Part shown: positions 41,423 through 50,451 of the stretch, piece by piece
Layout: each line of letters opens with the position of its first letter
Numbering within the stretch: position 1 is the stretch's first letter
From: Planctomycetota bacterium
GTDB taxonomy: Bacteria > Planctomycetota > PLA2 > JAEUHO01
Reading direction: 5' to 3'
Assembly: GCA_020631815.1 (NCBI GenBank)
Contig: JACKGW010000013.1
Location: forward strand, 1-64,000
Length of the DNA: 64,000 bases
Notes under the pieces: model-generated
The model's input: the letters and a program-made list of their open reading frames with translations, nothing else
Databases searched by the model: none
What the model was told of the DNA's origin: nothing
Made by a program: the position numbers and the translations under genes

Positions 41423-42895
41423 TTGACCCAGCCTCCGCCTGACTCGCCCGCCCCGCGGCGCCGTCGTCGCGCCCTCGCGTTGGCCCTGCTCCCGGCGTTC
41501 GCCGGCGTGGCGTACGCCCTGGCCGTGACGCTGGGCAGCGGTACACCGCCGCTGCTCGAGACGGCACCTTCGGACGCCGCGTGGGTCGAGCGCTGGCGGA
41601 ACCTCTCCGTGCTCGCCGTCTTCGGTGCCATGCGCGAGCCGGCGCTTCCCGACGGCAAGCGACCGGACGCCTTCGACTACGTGCGGGCGCTCGGCGAGCG
41701 GGTCAACGTGCCCGACCTCGTCGGCGTCAACCCCGAGGCCGCCGTCCTGCGCTGGCGGCAGGAGCCCTATGGGCCCTTCCCGCGCGAGGGCTTCACGCTG
41801 CCGCTCGACGACGCCGGGCGCTTCGAGAAGCGCTTTCGCGAGCACGGCATCGACCTGACGACGCCCCGGCATGCGATGTGGCTTCGCGTGCGCGGTGACC
41901 TCGCGAGCATCACGACGACTCCACCGGACGCCAGCGACCCGGGCGCGCGCTTCGAGCTGCCCTCCGAAGGCGAAGACCTCGCCGTCGTCGCCGACGTCCC
42001 GCGGCTCGTGGCCCTCGCTCTGGCGGAGATGGGGAGCGGGACGTACGACGCCCTGCTTGCCGGGCTCGGCGTGACGCGCACGGACCCCGCGGCGCTCGCC
42101 GCCGATCCCACGCTCCCGCCGATCCAGGGCATCGAGCGGCTGGCGCGCATCCCCGCGGCCTGGCAGACCGCCCGGTACTGGTTCCACATCGGTGATCAGC
42201 AGACGCTGCCCTCCGCCCACGTCGAGCTGCGGCTGGCCGACGGTCCGTTCGCGGCTGCGTGGAGGAAGCTGGTCGCGGGCGTAGGCGAGCGCTTCGAGTG
42301 GACGCCTCCCCCCGACCCCGACCTGCGCCTCTGGGCTTCGCTCTCCGGCGGTACCGCGCCGGACCTGCTCCGCTTGGCGGCGTGGTCCGTCGGCGCGCAT
42401 GTGCCGGAGCTCGACGCACTCGCACCGGAGGAGCTCGGCCGCACCGCGGGCGCCTGGCCCGCGAGCGGCTGGGTCATGATGCGCGCCCAGGGCCGGGAGC
42501 GGTCCGCCCTCGCAACGGCGGCGCACGGTGGCGAGCCGCCGACGCCCCGCTGGTTCCACCTCGACGCCGAGGGCGACTCGGAGGTGCGCCGGACGCCGGG
42601 CCCGTGGCACGTCGTGGCCGGGGGCGAGGAGGGCGATCGCGCCGCGGCCCGCCTCGGGGCCCACCTCGTCACGGGCGGCGGCACGCGCGACGCGGAGCGA
42701 CCCGAAGAGGCCGAGCGACCGGGCCGACGGCTGCTGCGGGCCGTGCTGCGTCGCAGCGCGGCGTGGGAGGTGATCGGCCCCACGCTGCTGACCGGCGGCG
42801 CGCTTCTCGCCCCGTTCGACGGCCGCCCCCTGGTCCTCGACGTCCGGGCCACCGAGGACGCACTGCTCGTCTTCATCCACGTCCACGACAGCTGA
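41423..42895 (+). CDS. Hypothetical membrane-anchored protein
   Basis: A 490-residue protein starting at TTG with GGAG eight nt upstream. An N-terminal anchor (ALALALLPAFAGVAYALAVTLG) follows an Arg cluster. The rest is a predicted exported domain with paired, similar-looking sections; recurrent motifs such as WLRVRGDLASI and WFHIGDQQTLP suggest a duplicated fold. I do not recognise the family. It is upstream of priA by about 57 nt and in the same direction, though priA may have its own promoter. Confidence 0.6.
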   Translation: MTQPPPDSPAPRRRRRALALALLPAFAGVAYALAVTLGSGTPPLLETAPSDAAWVERWRNLSVLAVFGAMREPALPDGKRPDAFDYVRALGERVNVPDLVGVNPEAAVLRWRQEPYGPFPREGFTLPLDDAGRFEKRFREHGIDLTTPRHAMWLRVRGDLASITTTPPDASDPGARFELPSEGEDLAVVADVPRLVALALAEMGSGTYDALLAGLGVTRTDPAALAADPTLPPIQGIERLARIPAAWQTARYWFHIGDQQTLPSAHVELRLADGPFAAAWRKLVAGVGERFEWTPPPDPDLRLWASLSGGTAPDLLRLAAWSVGAHVPELDALAPEELGRTAGAWPASGWVMMRAQGRERSALATAAHGGEPPTPRWFHLDAEGDSEVRRTPGPWHVVAGGEEGDRAAARLGAHLVTGGGTRDAERPEEAERPGRRLLRAVLRRSAAWEVIGPTLLTGGALLAPFDGRPLVLDVRATEDALLVFIHVHDS

Positions 42896-42937
42896 GGCCT
42901 GGGTCCCTGGGCTCCGGGGGCCGACGGAGGGGAGGCG

Positions 42938-42943
42938 TACCCT
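42938..42943 (+). promoter_or_regulatory. Putative -10 TACCCT before priA
   Basis: TACCCT is followed by nine bases and the ATG at 42953. It is identical to the hexamer before the tRNA-Pro and before the metallopeptidase. It would give a leaderless or nearly leaderless priA transcript. Confidence 0.35.
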
Positions 42944-42952
42944 GGCCGCCCC

Positions 42953-45217
42953 ATGCCGCCGCGCGACCCGCCCGCTACCGAGCTGCTCGGCGCCGCTTCC
43001 ACGGAGCAGGTGCACGTCGGCGTCGCGCTCGACCTGCCCCTGCGCCGCCTGTTCACCTACCGCGTACCCCCCGAGCTGGCTGCGCGCGCAGGCGTCGGCC
43101 ACCGCGTGGTGGTGCCGTTCCGAGGCAAGCCGCGCATCGGCTTCGTGGTCGAGCGCCACGACGCGCCGCCGCTGGCGCGCATCCTCGACGTGGCCGAGGC
43201 GCCCGACGCCGAGCCCCTGCTGACGCCCGAGCTGCTGGCGCTCGGCCGGTTCGTGGCCCGCTACTACGGCAGCTCGCTCGGCGAGGCGCTGGGCGCCATG
43301 GTCCCACGCGCCGTGCGCCACAAGGGCCGGGGCCGTCGGCAGGTGCGCGTGCGCGCCGGGCCCGAGGCCCCGCGCGAGGTGGAGGACCTCGCCGACCTCA
43401 CGCCCGCCCAGCGTCGCGTGCTCCGACGCCTGCTGCCCGAGCCCGACGGCCTGGTCCTCGCCGACCTGCTGGCCGCGGCCTCGGTGTCGCGTAGCCCGGT
43501 GACCAGCCTGGAGAAGCGCGGTCTCGTCACGCTCGAAGACGAACGCGTCGACCCGGACCCGCTCGGCGCGGAGGCCGCCGCACGACCGACACCGGATACC
43601 CCCCCCACCTTGACGCCGCCGCAGCAGGCCGCGGTGCAGTCGCTGTGCGACGCGCTGGACGCGGGCGAAGCCGCGACGTTCCTCCTCCACGGCGTCACGG
43701 GCAGCGGCAAGACGGAGGTGTACCTACGGGCGTTGGCGCACGCGCGCGAGCAGGGACGCCAGGCCATCGTCCTCGTGCCCGAGATCGCACTCACACCGCA
43801 AACCGTTCGCCGCTTCCGCCGACGCTTCGAGCACGTGGCCGTGCTGCACTCGGGCATGACCGAGTCGGCGCGTGCCCACGCGTGGCAGCGGGTCCGTCAA
43901 GGCGAGGTGGACGTGGTGATCGGTCCGCGCAGTGCCGTGTTCGCCCCGCTGCCGCGGCTGGGTCTCGTCATCGTCGACGAGGAGCAGGAAGGCTCGTTCA
44001 AGCAGCAAGTCACGCCGCGCTACCACGCCCGTGACGTCGCTCTCGTGCGCGCACGCGACACGGGCGCGGTGGTCGTGCTGGGCAGTGCCACGCCGTCGCT
44101 GGAGACGTGGCACAACGCCGAGCGTGGCCGCTGGACGACGCTCGTGCTGCCCGAGCGCGTGGCGGGCCGCTCACGGCCCGATGTGCGCATCGTCGACCTC
44201 GGCGATCCCGACGAGCGCCCCCCGGGGCGCGACCACGTGGGACGGACGCTCTTCGCCCACCTGCAGGAAGCGCTGGCCGACAAGGGCCAGGCGATCCTCT
44301 TCCACAACCGACGCGGCTACGCCACGAGTGTGGCCTGTCCACGGTGCGGGCACGTGCTCGCCTGTAGCCACTGCAGCGTCTCGCTGACGTACCACCGCAG
44401 CGGACACAGCGCGATCTGCCATCTGTGCGGCCACGGCGAGCGCTTGCCGCCCGCCTGCCCCGAGTGCGCGTTGCCCACGATGGACTTCCACGGGCTCGGG
44501 ACGCAGACGATCGAGGAGGAGCTGGCGCGGCGTCTCCCCGATGCCCGCGTGGAGCGCATGGACTCGGACACCATGACGCGGCGCGGCTCGCACGAGAGCG
44601 TGCTCGAGCGCTTCGGCCGCGGCGAGATCGACGTGCTGCTCGGCACGCAGATGATCGCCAAGGGCCTCGACTTCCCCAACGTGCTGCTGGTCGGCGTGGT
44701 CGCGGCCGACACGCTCTTGGCCCTTCCCGACTTCCGCAGCGCCGAGCGCACGTTCGACCTGCTGGCGCAAGTCGCGGGGCGCGCGGGCCGCGGCGAGCGA
44801 GGCGGACGCGTCGTGATCCAGACGCGACGCCCGGACCACGCAGCCATCCGGCTTGCCGCGGACGAGGACATGGCCGCCTTCGCCGAGCGGGAGCTCGCCG
44901 ACCGCAAGCTGTTCGGCTACCCACCGCACCGTCGCCTGCTACGGGTCTTGGTGCGCGCGCGCGACGAAGCGCGAGCCGACGAGCACGCGCAGCTGGCGCG
45001 GGACGCCCTGGTCGCAGGCGCCGTGAACACCACGCAGATCCTCGGCCCCGCCGCTCCGCTGCGCGCCAAGATCCAAGGCTGGCATCGCCGCCACGTCCTC
45101 GTGAAGGCGACGGATCACCGCGAAATCGGTCGGCTGCTCGACGTGCTGCGCAGCTTGCCGCGTCCGCCCAAGGGCATCGAGATTGCCTGGGACGTGGACC
45201 CGCTCTCGCTCGTGTAG
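42953..45217 (+). CDS. priA: Primosomal protein N' (PriA helicase)
   Basis: A 754-residue 3'-to-5' DNA helicase that restarts stalled replication forks. The N-terminal DNA-binding domain begins VGVALDLPLRRLFTYRVP. Walker A is GVTGSGKTEVYL; the DEAD-type box is DEEQEGSFKQQ (usual DEEH is DEEQ here); a zinc-binding cluster CPRCGHVLACSHCSVSL...CHLCGH...CPEC lies at about residues 460-505. Helicase motifs V and VI are visible (GTQMIAKGLDFPNV, QVAGRAGRGERGG). The length is usual for the family. Confidence 0.97.
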   Translation: MPPRDPPATELLGAASTEQVHVGVALDLPLRRLFTYRVPPELAARAGVGHRVVVPFRGKPRIGFVVERHDAPPLARILDVAEAPDAEPLLTPELLALGRFVARYYGSSLGEALGAMVPRAVRHKGRGRRQVRVRAGPEAPREVEDLADLTPAQRRVLRRLLPEPDGLVLADLLAAASVSRSPVTSLEKRGLVTLEDERVDPDPLGAEAAARPTPDTPPTLTPPQQAAVQSLCDALDAGEAATFLLHGVTGSGKTEVYLRALAHAREQGRQAIVLVPEIALTPQTVRRFRRRFEHVAVLHSGMTESARAHAWQRVRQGEVDVVIGPRSAVFAPLPRLGLVIVDEEQEGSFKQQVTPRYHARDVALVRARDTGAVVVLGSATPSLETWHNAERGRWTTLVLPERVAGRSRPDVRIVDLGDPDERPPGRDHVGRTLFAHLQEALADKGQAILFHNRRGYATSVACPRCGHVLACSHCSVSLTYHRSGHSAICHLCGHGERLPPACPECALPTMDFHGLGTQTIEEELARRLPDARVERMDSDTMTRRGSHESVLERFGRGEIDVLLGTQMIAKGLDFPNVLLVGVVAADTLLALPDFRSAERTFDLLAQVAGRAGRGERGGRVVIQTRRPDHAAIRLAADEDMAAFAERELADRKLFGYPPHRRLLRVLVRARDEARADEHAQLARDALVAGAVNTTQILGPAAPLRAKIQGWHRRHVLVKATDHREIGRLLDVLRSLPRPPKGIEIAWDVDPLSLV

Positions 45218-45224
45218 GCGTCAG

Positions 45225-46286
45225 CTAGCGTTGCTTTGTGACCGTGGACGCGCGCCAGGCGTCGAACCACTGCACCCAGCCACGCGGGTGCGTTCCGAGG
45301 CCCGCACGGACCTCGGCCGAGAGTGGCGCGCCCTGCAGCTTCTCCGCGTAGCTGGTGAGCAAGTCCACGAGCATCGGCCGTGCGTCGGGCGGAGCCTTCG
45401 AGAGCAGCACGATCAGTCGCTCGAAGCCCGCGGGGTCGCCGGAGCGCTCCAGCGCCGCCGCCGCCGCATAGCGCACGCGCACGTGGTTGTCCCCGAGACC
45501 CTGGACCAGGTACTCGGTGGCTCCCGTCGCATCGAGCGCGCCCAGGGCCCGCATCGTGTGGAGGCGAACGACGGGGTCCGGATCCTCGACCAAGTCCCCC
45601 AACCGCGGGAGCGCATCGCGCTTCGTCTGCAGGTCGGGCTCCTGGCCGATGGCGCGCCGCGCCTCGATCACGTGCGCAAGCACCAGCGGCGCGTAGCGAC
45701 GCACCTCGCCCGGACGGTTTCGAGCGCAGTACGCCAGCAGCGGGCCCAGCGGCGTGTTCGGGTCCCGCCGCACGCTCAGGGCGATGAGCGCGTTGCCCAC
45801 CATGCGCGGGTCGTTGATGGTCAGACCGCGGACGAGGACGTCGGTCGCGCTCGGATCGGTCGCGAAGCCCAAGACGGCAAGGGCCATCGCCTGCTGCGCC
45901 TTGCCCACGTGACCGCCCGCGGCCGTGTCGAGCAGGGGACGGTTCGCGTCCGCGTCCTGGGTCAGCTGCCAGGCGTAGCCGTCGGCCTCCTCGGGACGCG
46001 CGGAGCCGCGCGCCTCCTCCCAGGCAGCGAGGTTGGCCTCGAGGCGGCGCCACAGCTGCACGTCGCTCGGGCTGCTGACGATCGGGGGCTGCGCGGCCGG
46101 CGACCGTCCACGCGACGCCCCGTAGCCGCCCGAGCCGTCCGGCGAGCCCTGCAGCGCTCCCGGCCCGTCGCCGCGCGGCGCCGTCGAGGAGGGGGAGACG
46201 GCGCACGCGGAGAAGGCGAGCCCTGCCGCCGCAAGCACGGCGAGGCCGAGGCGCGGACGAAGACGGGGCTGGATGGTGCGGCTCAC
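45225..46286 (-). CDS. HEAT-repeat lipoprotein
   Basis: A 353-residue protein with a lipoprotein signal (LAAAGLAFSAC, about residues 17-28). Most of the mature chain consists of HEAT/PBS-lyase-like repeats: RMVGNALIALSV, VVRLHTMRALGALDATGATEYLVQGLGDN and VRYAAAAALERSGDPAGFERLIVLL. These form protein-binding superhelices; no enzymatic site is expected. It is coupled to the thioesterase gene by an ATGA overlap. Confidence 0.82.
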   Translation of the reverse strand: MSRTIQPRLRPRLGLAVLAAAGLAFSACAVSPSSTAPRGDGPGALQGSPDGSGGYGASRGRSPAAQPPIVSSPSDVQLWRRLEANLAAWEEARGSARPEEADGYAWQLTQDADANRPLLDTAAGGHVGKAQQAMALAVLGFATDPSATDVLVRGLTINDPRMVGNALIALSVRRDPNTPLGPLLAYCARNRPGEVRRYAPLVLAHVIEARRAIGQEPDLQTKRDALPRLGDLVEDPDPVVRLHTMRALGALDATGATEYLVQGLGDNHVRVRYAAAAALERSGDPAGFERLIVLLSKAPPDARPMLVDLLTSYAEKLQGAPLSAEVRAGLGTHPRGWVQWFDAWRASTVTKQR

Positions 46287-46744
46287 GAGCGCTCCCTGGC
46301 GGACGCGGGATTGGACGCCGGGGACGCGTCCGACCCTGCGGGTGCGTGCGCGGTCAGGATCTCGGCCAGCTCCGGCGGCAGGCGCCGGGGGCGTCCGCTG
46401 GTGTCGGCGGCCGCCAGCACCGTGAAGCCCGTCGCCAGAAGGTCGCCGTCGCGATGGACTTCGTACACGAAGCGCAGGCGTACGCCCTTCACGCTGTCCA
46501 GGCGGGTGCGGACCTCGACCTCGTCGTCGTAGCGCGCGCTCTTGAGATGCCGCACGCCCGTCTCCGTGACCATCAGCAGCGTGCCCGCCTCTTCCAGCGC
46601 CCGGTAGGTGCTGCCGAGCGAGCGGAGGTACTCGGTCCGGCCTTGCTCGAACCAGACCAGGTAGTGGGCGTGGTAGGCCACGCCCATGCGATCGACCTCG
46701 CCGTAGCGGACGCGGAGCCGTGTGCTGTGCTCGGAGGGGGCCAC
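46283..46744 (-). CDS. Acyl-CoA thioesterase, YbgC/4HBT hotdog family
   Basis: A 153-residue hotdog-fold thioesterase. Characteristic is RYGEVDRMGVAYHAHYLVWFEQGRTEYLRSLG, with the catalytic Asp in EVDRMGVAYHAHY. The rest of the fold includes GVRHLKSARYDDEVEVRT and RLRFVYEVHRDG, then an Ala/Ser-rich tail. YbgC proteins hydrolyse acyl-CoAs and sit with Tol-Pal genes in many bacteria, but not here. The start is GTG with no Shine-Dalgarno; CATAAT lies 6 nt before it, which suggests a leaderless mRNA. Confidence 0.92.
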   Translation of the reverse strand: MAPSEHSTRLRVRYGEVDRMGVAYHAHYLVWFEQGRTEYLRSLGSTYRALEEAGTLLMVTETGVRHLKSARYDDEVEVRTRLDSVKGVRLRFVYEVHRDGDLLATGFTVLAAADTSGRPRRLPPELAEILTAHAPAGSDASPASNPASARERS

Positions 46745-46750
46745 AGGTCG

Positions 46751-46756
46751 ATTATG
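46751..46756 (-). promoter_or_regulatory. Putative leaderless -10 CATAAT for the thioesterase gene
   Basis: CATAAT on the minus strand is followed by six bases and the GTG at 46744. It is 22 bp from the GATAAT serving the other direction, so the short gap may hold two divergent leaderless promoters. Confidence 0.5.
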
Positions 46757-46777
46757 GGGGTTCGCCCGGGCGAGGCC

Positions 46778-46783
46778 GATAAT
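46778..46783 (+). promoter_or_regulatory. Putative leaderless -10 GATAAT for the DUF6677-like gene
   Basis: GATAAT on the plus strand is followed by eight bases and the GTG at 46792. It stands out strongly in a region of very high GC. Confidence 0.5.
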
Positions 46784-46791
46784 CTCGCCCC

Positions 46792-47256
46792 GTGCCTCCG
46801 GATGCCCCCGCCCCCATCCGCCGACCGCTGCGGCGGACCTCGTCCCTGGCGGCCATCGTCCTGGGCCTCTTGGTGCCGGGCGGCGGCCATCTGGTCGTCG
46901 GGCGCCCGGGCAAGGCCTTGCTCCTGCTGGTGACGATCGGCGGCCTGTTCGTGCTCGGCCTCTGGTTGACGGCCTTCACGGCCATCGACCCCGAGCGCCA
47001 CGGGCTCTGGGCTGCCGCGCAGGCCGGGATCACGGGCCCCGCTCTCCTCACCTGGCATCTCACCCAGGGCCACGCCGAGCTCCTGGCCCCGCGCTGGCTG
47101 GACATCGGCCAGCTCTACGTGGGCATCGCTGGCCTGCTCAACCTCGTGGCCGTGACCGACGCGTGGGGCCATGCCCTGCGCCACAACGACCGCGTGGACC
47201 GCTGGCGTCGGGCCACCGAAGCGCAGGCTGCCCGCGAGCCGGAGCTGCTCACGTGA
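46792..47256 (+). CDS. DUF6677-like small membrane protein
   Basis: A 154-residue membrane protein with about four hydrophobic helices. The first has VLGLLVPGGGHLVVGRPGKALLLL, a Gly-rich turn also found in TM2-domain-like proteins, and the closing region includes IGQLYVGIAGLLNLVAVTDAWG, which fits the DUF6677 family as known mainly from Planctomycetota and spirochaetes. Function unknown. Its stop overlaps the GTG of a 62-residue membrane protein gene. Confidence 0.7.
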   Translation: MPPDAPAPIRRPLRRTSSLAAIVLGLLVPGGGHLVVGRPGKALLLLVTIGGLFVLGLWLTAFTAIDPERHGLWAAAQAGITGPALLTWHLTQGHAELLAPRWLDIGQLYVGIAGLLNLVAVTDAWGHALRHNDRVDRWRRATEAQAAREPELLT

Positions 47257-47441
47257 GACCCCTCGCCGAGCTCCTCTGGCTGGTCCCCCTGCTGCTGGCG
47301 ATCAGCGTCGTGGTCGGTGCAGCCGGACATGAGGGTCGCCCTGCGATCCAGGCCTCCATCGGGCGCACGCTTCGCGCGTTCACCGTGGGCGTGCTGGGCC
47401 TGGCGGTCGTCATCCACCTGGTCGCCGCGATCCTCGCGTAG
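47253..47441 (+). CDS. 62-residue two-helix membrane protein
   Basis: A short protein starting at GTG in a GTGA overlap with the preceding gene. It contains two predicted transmembrane helices (ELLWLVPLLLAISVVVGAAG and AFTVGVLGLAVVIHLVAAIL) joined by a short charged loop. The coupling, composition and helix pattern support a real gene. It probably acts with the DUF6677-like protein; function unknown. It ends 7 nt before the convergent dprA stop. Confidence 0.65.
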   Translation: MRPLAELLWLVPLLLAISVVVGAAGHEGRPAIQASIGRTLRAFTVGVLGLAVVIHLVAAILA

Positions 47442-47448
47442 CGCACGC

Positions 47449-48531
47449 CTACCTGCGGCGGCGGACGCCGATCCCGGGGCGCCGCTCGACGCGTCCCTCC
47501 AGCTCCCAGCCCGTGAGCAACGCCGACACCTCGTGGCTGGCGAGTCCCGTCCGCCGCGCGAGCTCGTCGTCAGTCGCCCCGTCCAGCGTGTCGAGCAGGC
47601 GGTAGAGGCGCTCCGCGCGCGGGTCGTCGAAGCGCGGAGCATCGGGGAGCTGCAGCGGGCTGGCAGGGACGGGGTCGGTCCGCTCCCAGCCCAGGGCCTC
47701 GAGGACGTCCGCCGCGCTCCGCGCCAGGGCCGCCTCGCCGCGCCGCAGCAGCTCGAGACAGCCGGCGGACGAGGCCTGGTGCACGGAGGCTGGTACGGCA
47801 AACACCTCGCGGCCCTGCTCGAGGGCCATGCGGGCCGTGAGCAGGGCACCGCTCTTCACGGGCGCCTCGACCACGACCACGGCATCGCAGAGGGCCGCGA
47901 CGAGGCGGTTGCGCCGCACGAAGCGCCAACGCTCCGGCCGCGTCCCCGGGGGCGCCTCGCCCAGCAGGGTCCCACGCTCGACGACCTGCAGGGCGAGGCT
48001 GCGATGCTCGGGCGGGTAGACGTGCTCGAGGCTGCCCGCGATGACGGCGCGCGTCACCCCGGCGGCATCGAGCGCTCCGCGATGCGCAGCGCCGTCGATG
48101 CCGAGCGCGAGGCCGCTGACCACGTCGACACCGGCGGCGGCCAGCTCCTGGCCGAGGGCCCTCGCGAGGTCGGTGCCGTAGGGCGTCGCGGCCCGCGTGC
48201 CGACCACGGCCACCGCGCGCTTGCCCACGAGGGGTAGCGCGCCTTGAACGAACAGCGCCGGCGGCGGGTCGGCGAGCGCCGCCAGACGCGTTCGAGGCCA
48301 CTCGTCATCCGCTGGCGTGAGGGCGCGTTGGGCCAGGCCCCCGAGATCGGCGAGCAGCTTGGGCACGCTCACGCGCGGGCGCTTGCGAAGCACGGCGGCC
48401 AGACGCTGCGAGGGCACGCGTCCCTCGACAAGGTCCTGCGGTGCCACGCCGTGGGCCAGCGCCTCGCGAACAGGGCGGGCAAGCGTTCCGCCCCACAGCG
48501 ACAGGGTGAGCCAGGCGGTGCGTTCGTCCAC
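47449..48531 (-). CDS. dprA: DNA-processing protein DprA
   Basis: A 360-residue protein starting at GTG. The Rossmann-like DNA-binding domain shows AVVGTRAATPYGTDLARALG, VVSGLALGIDGAAHRGAL, and RFVRRNRLVAALCDAVVVVEAPVKSGALLTARMALEQGREVFAVP, all diagnostic of DprA. A C-terminal winged-helix domain follows (YRLLDTLDGATDDELARRTGLASHEVSALLTGWELEG). DprA loads RecA on incoming single strands during natural transformation. It neighbours the pilus gene block, which would be consistent with DNA uptake; competence itself is not shown. Confidence 0.96.
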   Translation of the reverse strand: MDERTAWLTLSLWGGTLARPVREALAHGVAPQDLVEGRVPSQRLAAVLRKRPRVSVPKLLADLGGLAQRALTPADDEWPRTRLAALADPPPALFVQGALPLVGKRAVAVVGTRAATPYGTDLARALGQELAAAGVDVVSGLALGIDGAAHRGALDAAGVTRAVIAGSLEHVYPPEHRSLALQVVERGTLLGEAPPGTRPERWRFVRRNRLVAALCDAVVVVEAPVKSGALLTARMALEQGREVFAVPASVHQASSAGCLELLRRGEAALARSAADVLEALGWERTDPVPASPLQLPDAPRFDDPRAERLYRLLDTLDGATDDELARRTGLASHEVSALLTGWELEGRVERRPGIGVRRRR

Positions 48532-48572
48532 ACCGACGCCACGTGGGGCGTTGCGGTGCGGTCACACGCGGT

Positions 48573-49313
48573 CTACTTGACTTGGTGCCAAAGGTGGCCG
48601 TCGTAGCCGACCCTGCCGATCGCAAGCCGCCCGGTGATGGCTCGGGCATGCTTGATCTCGTTGGTGGCGTCGAACGCCGCGCCGAGCACGGCGCCCGTCC
48701 ATTCGGGGCGGTTGAGTCCGCCCGCGGAGCCGCTGTAGTCCGGTGCGTCCGTCATGACGATCGTGCCGCTCTGGTTCACGCAGAAGGTCCGGCGGCCGCT
48801 GTTGTTGTAGACGATCGGCCACGCGTAGCAGCACCACGTCACCTCGGAGAGGTTGATGTCGACGATGTCGTGGAACTGGCCGACGCGCTCCGGGTAGCGG
48901 CGCCCGTCGGGCTGCGGCAGGTAGATCTGGAAGCAGTAGCCGGCGCGCTGGATGTGGCCCCAGGGCGCGAGCACCGTCTGGAAGCTGCCGCTGGTGAGGA
49001 TGGGCGGGCTGAGCGGGGGGCGGACAGGCGCGCCCAGCGGGGCGCGCGGGCCACGCATGCCCGCCATCTCCATGAAGCCGCCGAACTCGCCGATGCCGTC
49101 GCCGTCGCGATCGACGATGGCGCGCGCTTGGAACTGCGTCTGGGCCTGCGCAATGAGGCGCAGCGCGTCGATGGCTGCGACCTCGTTCGCCTGCAGCTTG
49201 CTGTTGAGGAAGTTGGGGATCGCGATCACGGCGATCAGGGCCAACACCGCCGTGACGACGATCAGCTCGATCAGGGTGAAGCCGCGGTTCGCGGCGCGCT
49301 TGACCTTGGACAT
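48573..49313 (-). CDS. Type II secretion/type IV pilus major pseudopilin-like protein
   Basis: A 246-residue prepilin. The class III signal is RGFTLIELIVVTAVLALIAVIAIPNFLNSKLQANEVAAI split over the first 45 residues, with Gly before the cleavage site, Phe+1 and Glu+5. The rest is the C-terminal globular domain with a disulfide-like Cys pair (WCCYAWP and RRTFCVNQ). A calcium-type DRDGDGIGEFG loop is visible near residue 68. It may be a GspG-type major pseudopilin, but is longer than usual. The start is preceded by GGGGGGAG. Confidence 0.9.
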   Translation of the reverse strand: MSKVKRAANRGFTLIELIVVTAVLALIAVIAIPNFLNSKLQANEVAAIDALRLIAQAQTQFQARAIVDRDGDGIGEFGGFMEMAGMRGPRAPLGAPVRPPLSPPILTSGSFQTVLAPWGHIQRAGYCFQIYLPQPDGRRYPERVGQFHDIVDINLSEVTWCCYAWPIVYNNSGRRTFCVNQSGTIVMTDAPDYSGSAGGLNRPEWTGAVLGAAFDATNEIKHARAITGRLAIGRVGYDGHLWHQVK

Positions 49314-49516
49314 GCTCCCCCCCTGGGGCGCCGACGCCTTCCCTACCTGATCCCTGGATCACGGCACCGGGTGAAGCACCGACGACCCGTGTCCCTTTCG
49401 ACTGGTCGCAGCGCGTGCTGAAGTGCGACGTCGTGTCGTGCAGGAATCGCGCTGGGGCCTGGGGCCTACGTCTCGGGGCCGTGGCCGTGCGCGCGGCTGC
49501 TCGCGCCAAAAGCGAT

Positions 49517-49548
49517 CGAGGCCGCGACCCTTGCAGGTCGCGGCCTCG
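49517..49548 (-). terminator. Rho-independent terminator after the broken pilin gene
   Basis: A perfect 13-bp stem (CGAGGCCGCGACC with GGTCGCGGCCTCG) and a six-base loop. On the minus strand it is followed by ATCGCTTTT. It lies about 43 nt beyond the stop of the broken pilin gene. Confidence 0.8.
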
Positions 49549-49590
49549 GAAGGTGGGAGTCGCCCGGCCGGCTGCCGGGGCGAGTGTGGA

Positions 49591-50283
49591 CTAGCCGACC
49601 TGACGCCAGGTGAAGCCGCGGCGGGCCTGCCCAGCGGCCACCGATCGCGGGCTGGCTCGTGATGTCACCGGGCGCCGTGAAGGCGGCGTCATCCGGGCGG
49701 GGCCCGTCGGGACCGTCGAAGGGGTGGCGTCGTGTTCTCGGTCGCCAGGACGTCGCCGGCCTGGTTCACGAAGAACGTACGGTTGCCCGACTGCTGGTAG
49801 GAAGCCGGCCAGGCGTAGGCGCACCACGCCGTCTCGGCGAGGTCGGGGTCCTCGGCTGCGCCGTCGAGGGCCGCGCCGGCAGCACCCTCGACCACGCCAG
49901 CGCCGTTAGCGCCGGCAGCCAGATGCGGAACAGGTAGCCGCTCTTGCTCACGTAGCCACCGACGCCATCGGTGGCGACCGTGCGGAACGCGCCGGACAGG
50001 ACCGGGGGGACGAGCGCGGCGGGCATGCGGCCGCGCCAGCGCCGGACAGCTCGTAGAACGTGCCGTACTCGCCGGTGCCGTCCGTGTCCAGGTCAAGGCG
50101 GCCGCCCTGCTGGAACTGGGCCTGGGCCGACACGAGGTTACGAAGGGTGGCGATGGCGGCCGTCTCGTTGGCCGACAAACGCGCGGCCAAGAGGTTCGGG
50201 ATCGCGATCGCGGCGATGACGGCGATGATCGCGATCACGATCATCAGCTCGATCAGGGTGAAACCGCTCTGCTTGCGGGACAT
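49591..50283 (-). pseudogene. Second pilin-like gene, interrupted by several frameshifts
   Basis: The first ~80 codons encode an intact prepilin start (QSGFTLIELMIVIAIIAVIAAIAIPNLLAARLSANETAAI). Coding then continues in other frames that match the paralogue at 48573-49313. Near 50040 it shifts to the frame for MPAALVPPVLSGAFRTV and GYLFRIWLPAL. Near 49905 it shifts to the frame for AETAWCAYAWPASYQQSGNRTFFVNQAG. At least one more shift near 49735-49630 leads to RRGFTWRQVG and a TAG stop at 49591. The whole length is retained, so this is either recent decay or indel error in GC-rich sequence. AGGAG before the ATG and an AT-rich leader remain. Confidence 0.8.
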
Positions 50284-50451
50284 GTTTCTCTCGCTCCTGA
50301 AAATAGGGTTACGGGTGGTTGAGCCTGCTCCAGGCGGAGACGGCTGCCAGCGGGACCTCTCGGTCTCGCCCCCCCTGCCGGGCTCGCGGCAGAGCGCCGC
50401 GGTGAGGCGGCGTGTTCGACTCCGACCCCGGCTGAGGCCGGAGCGGTCCCC

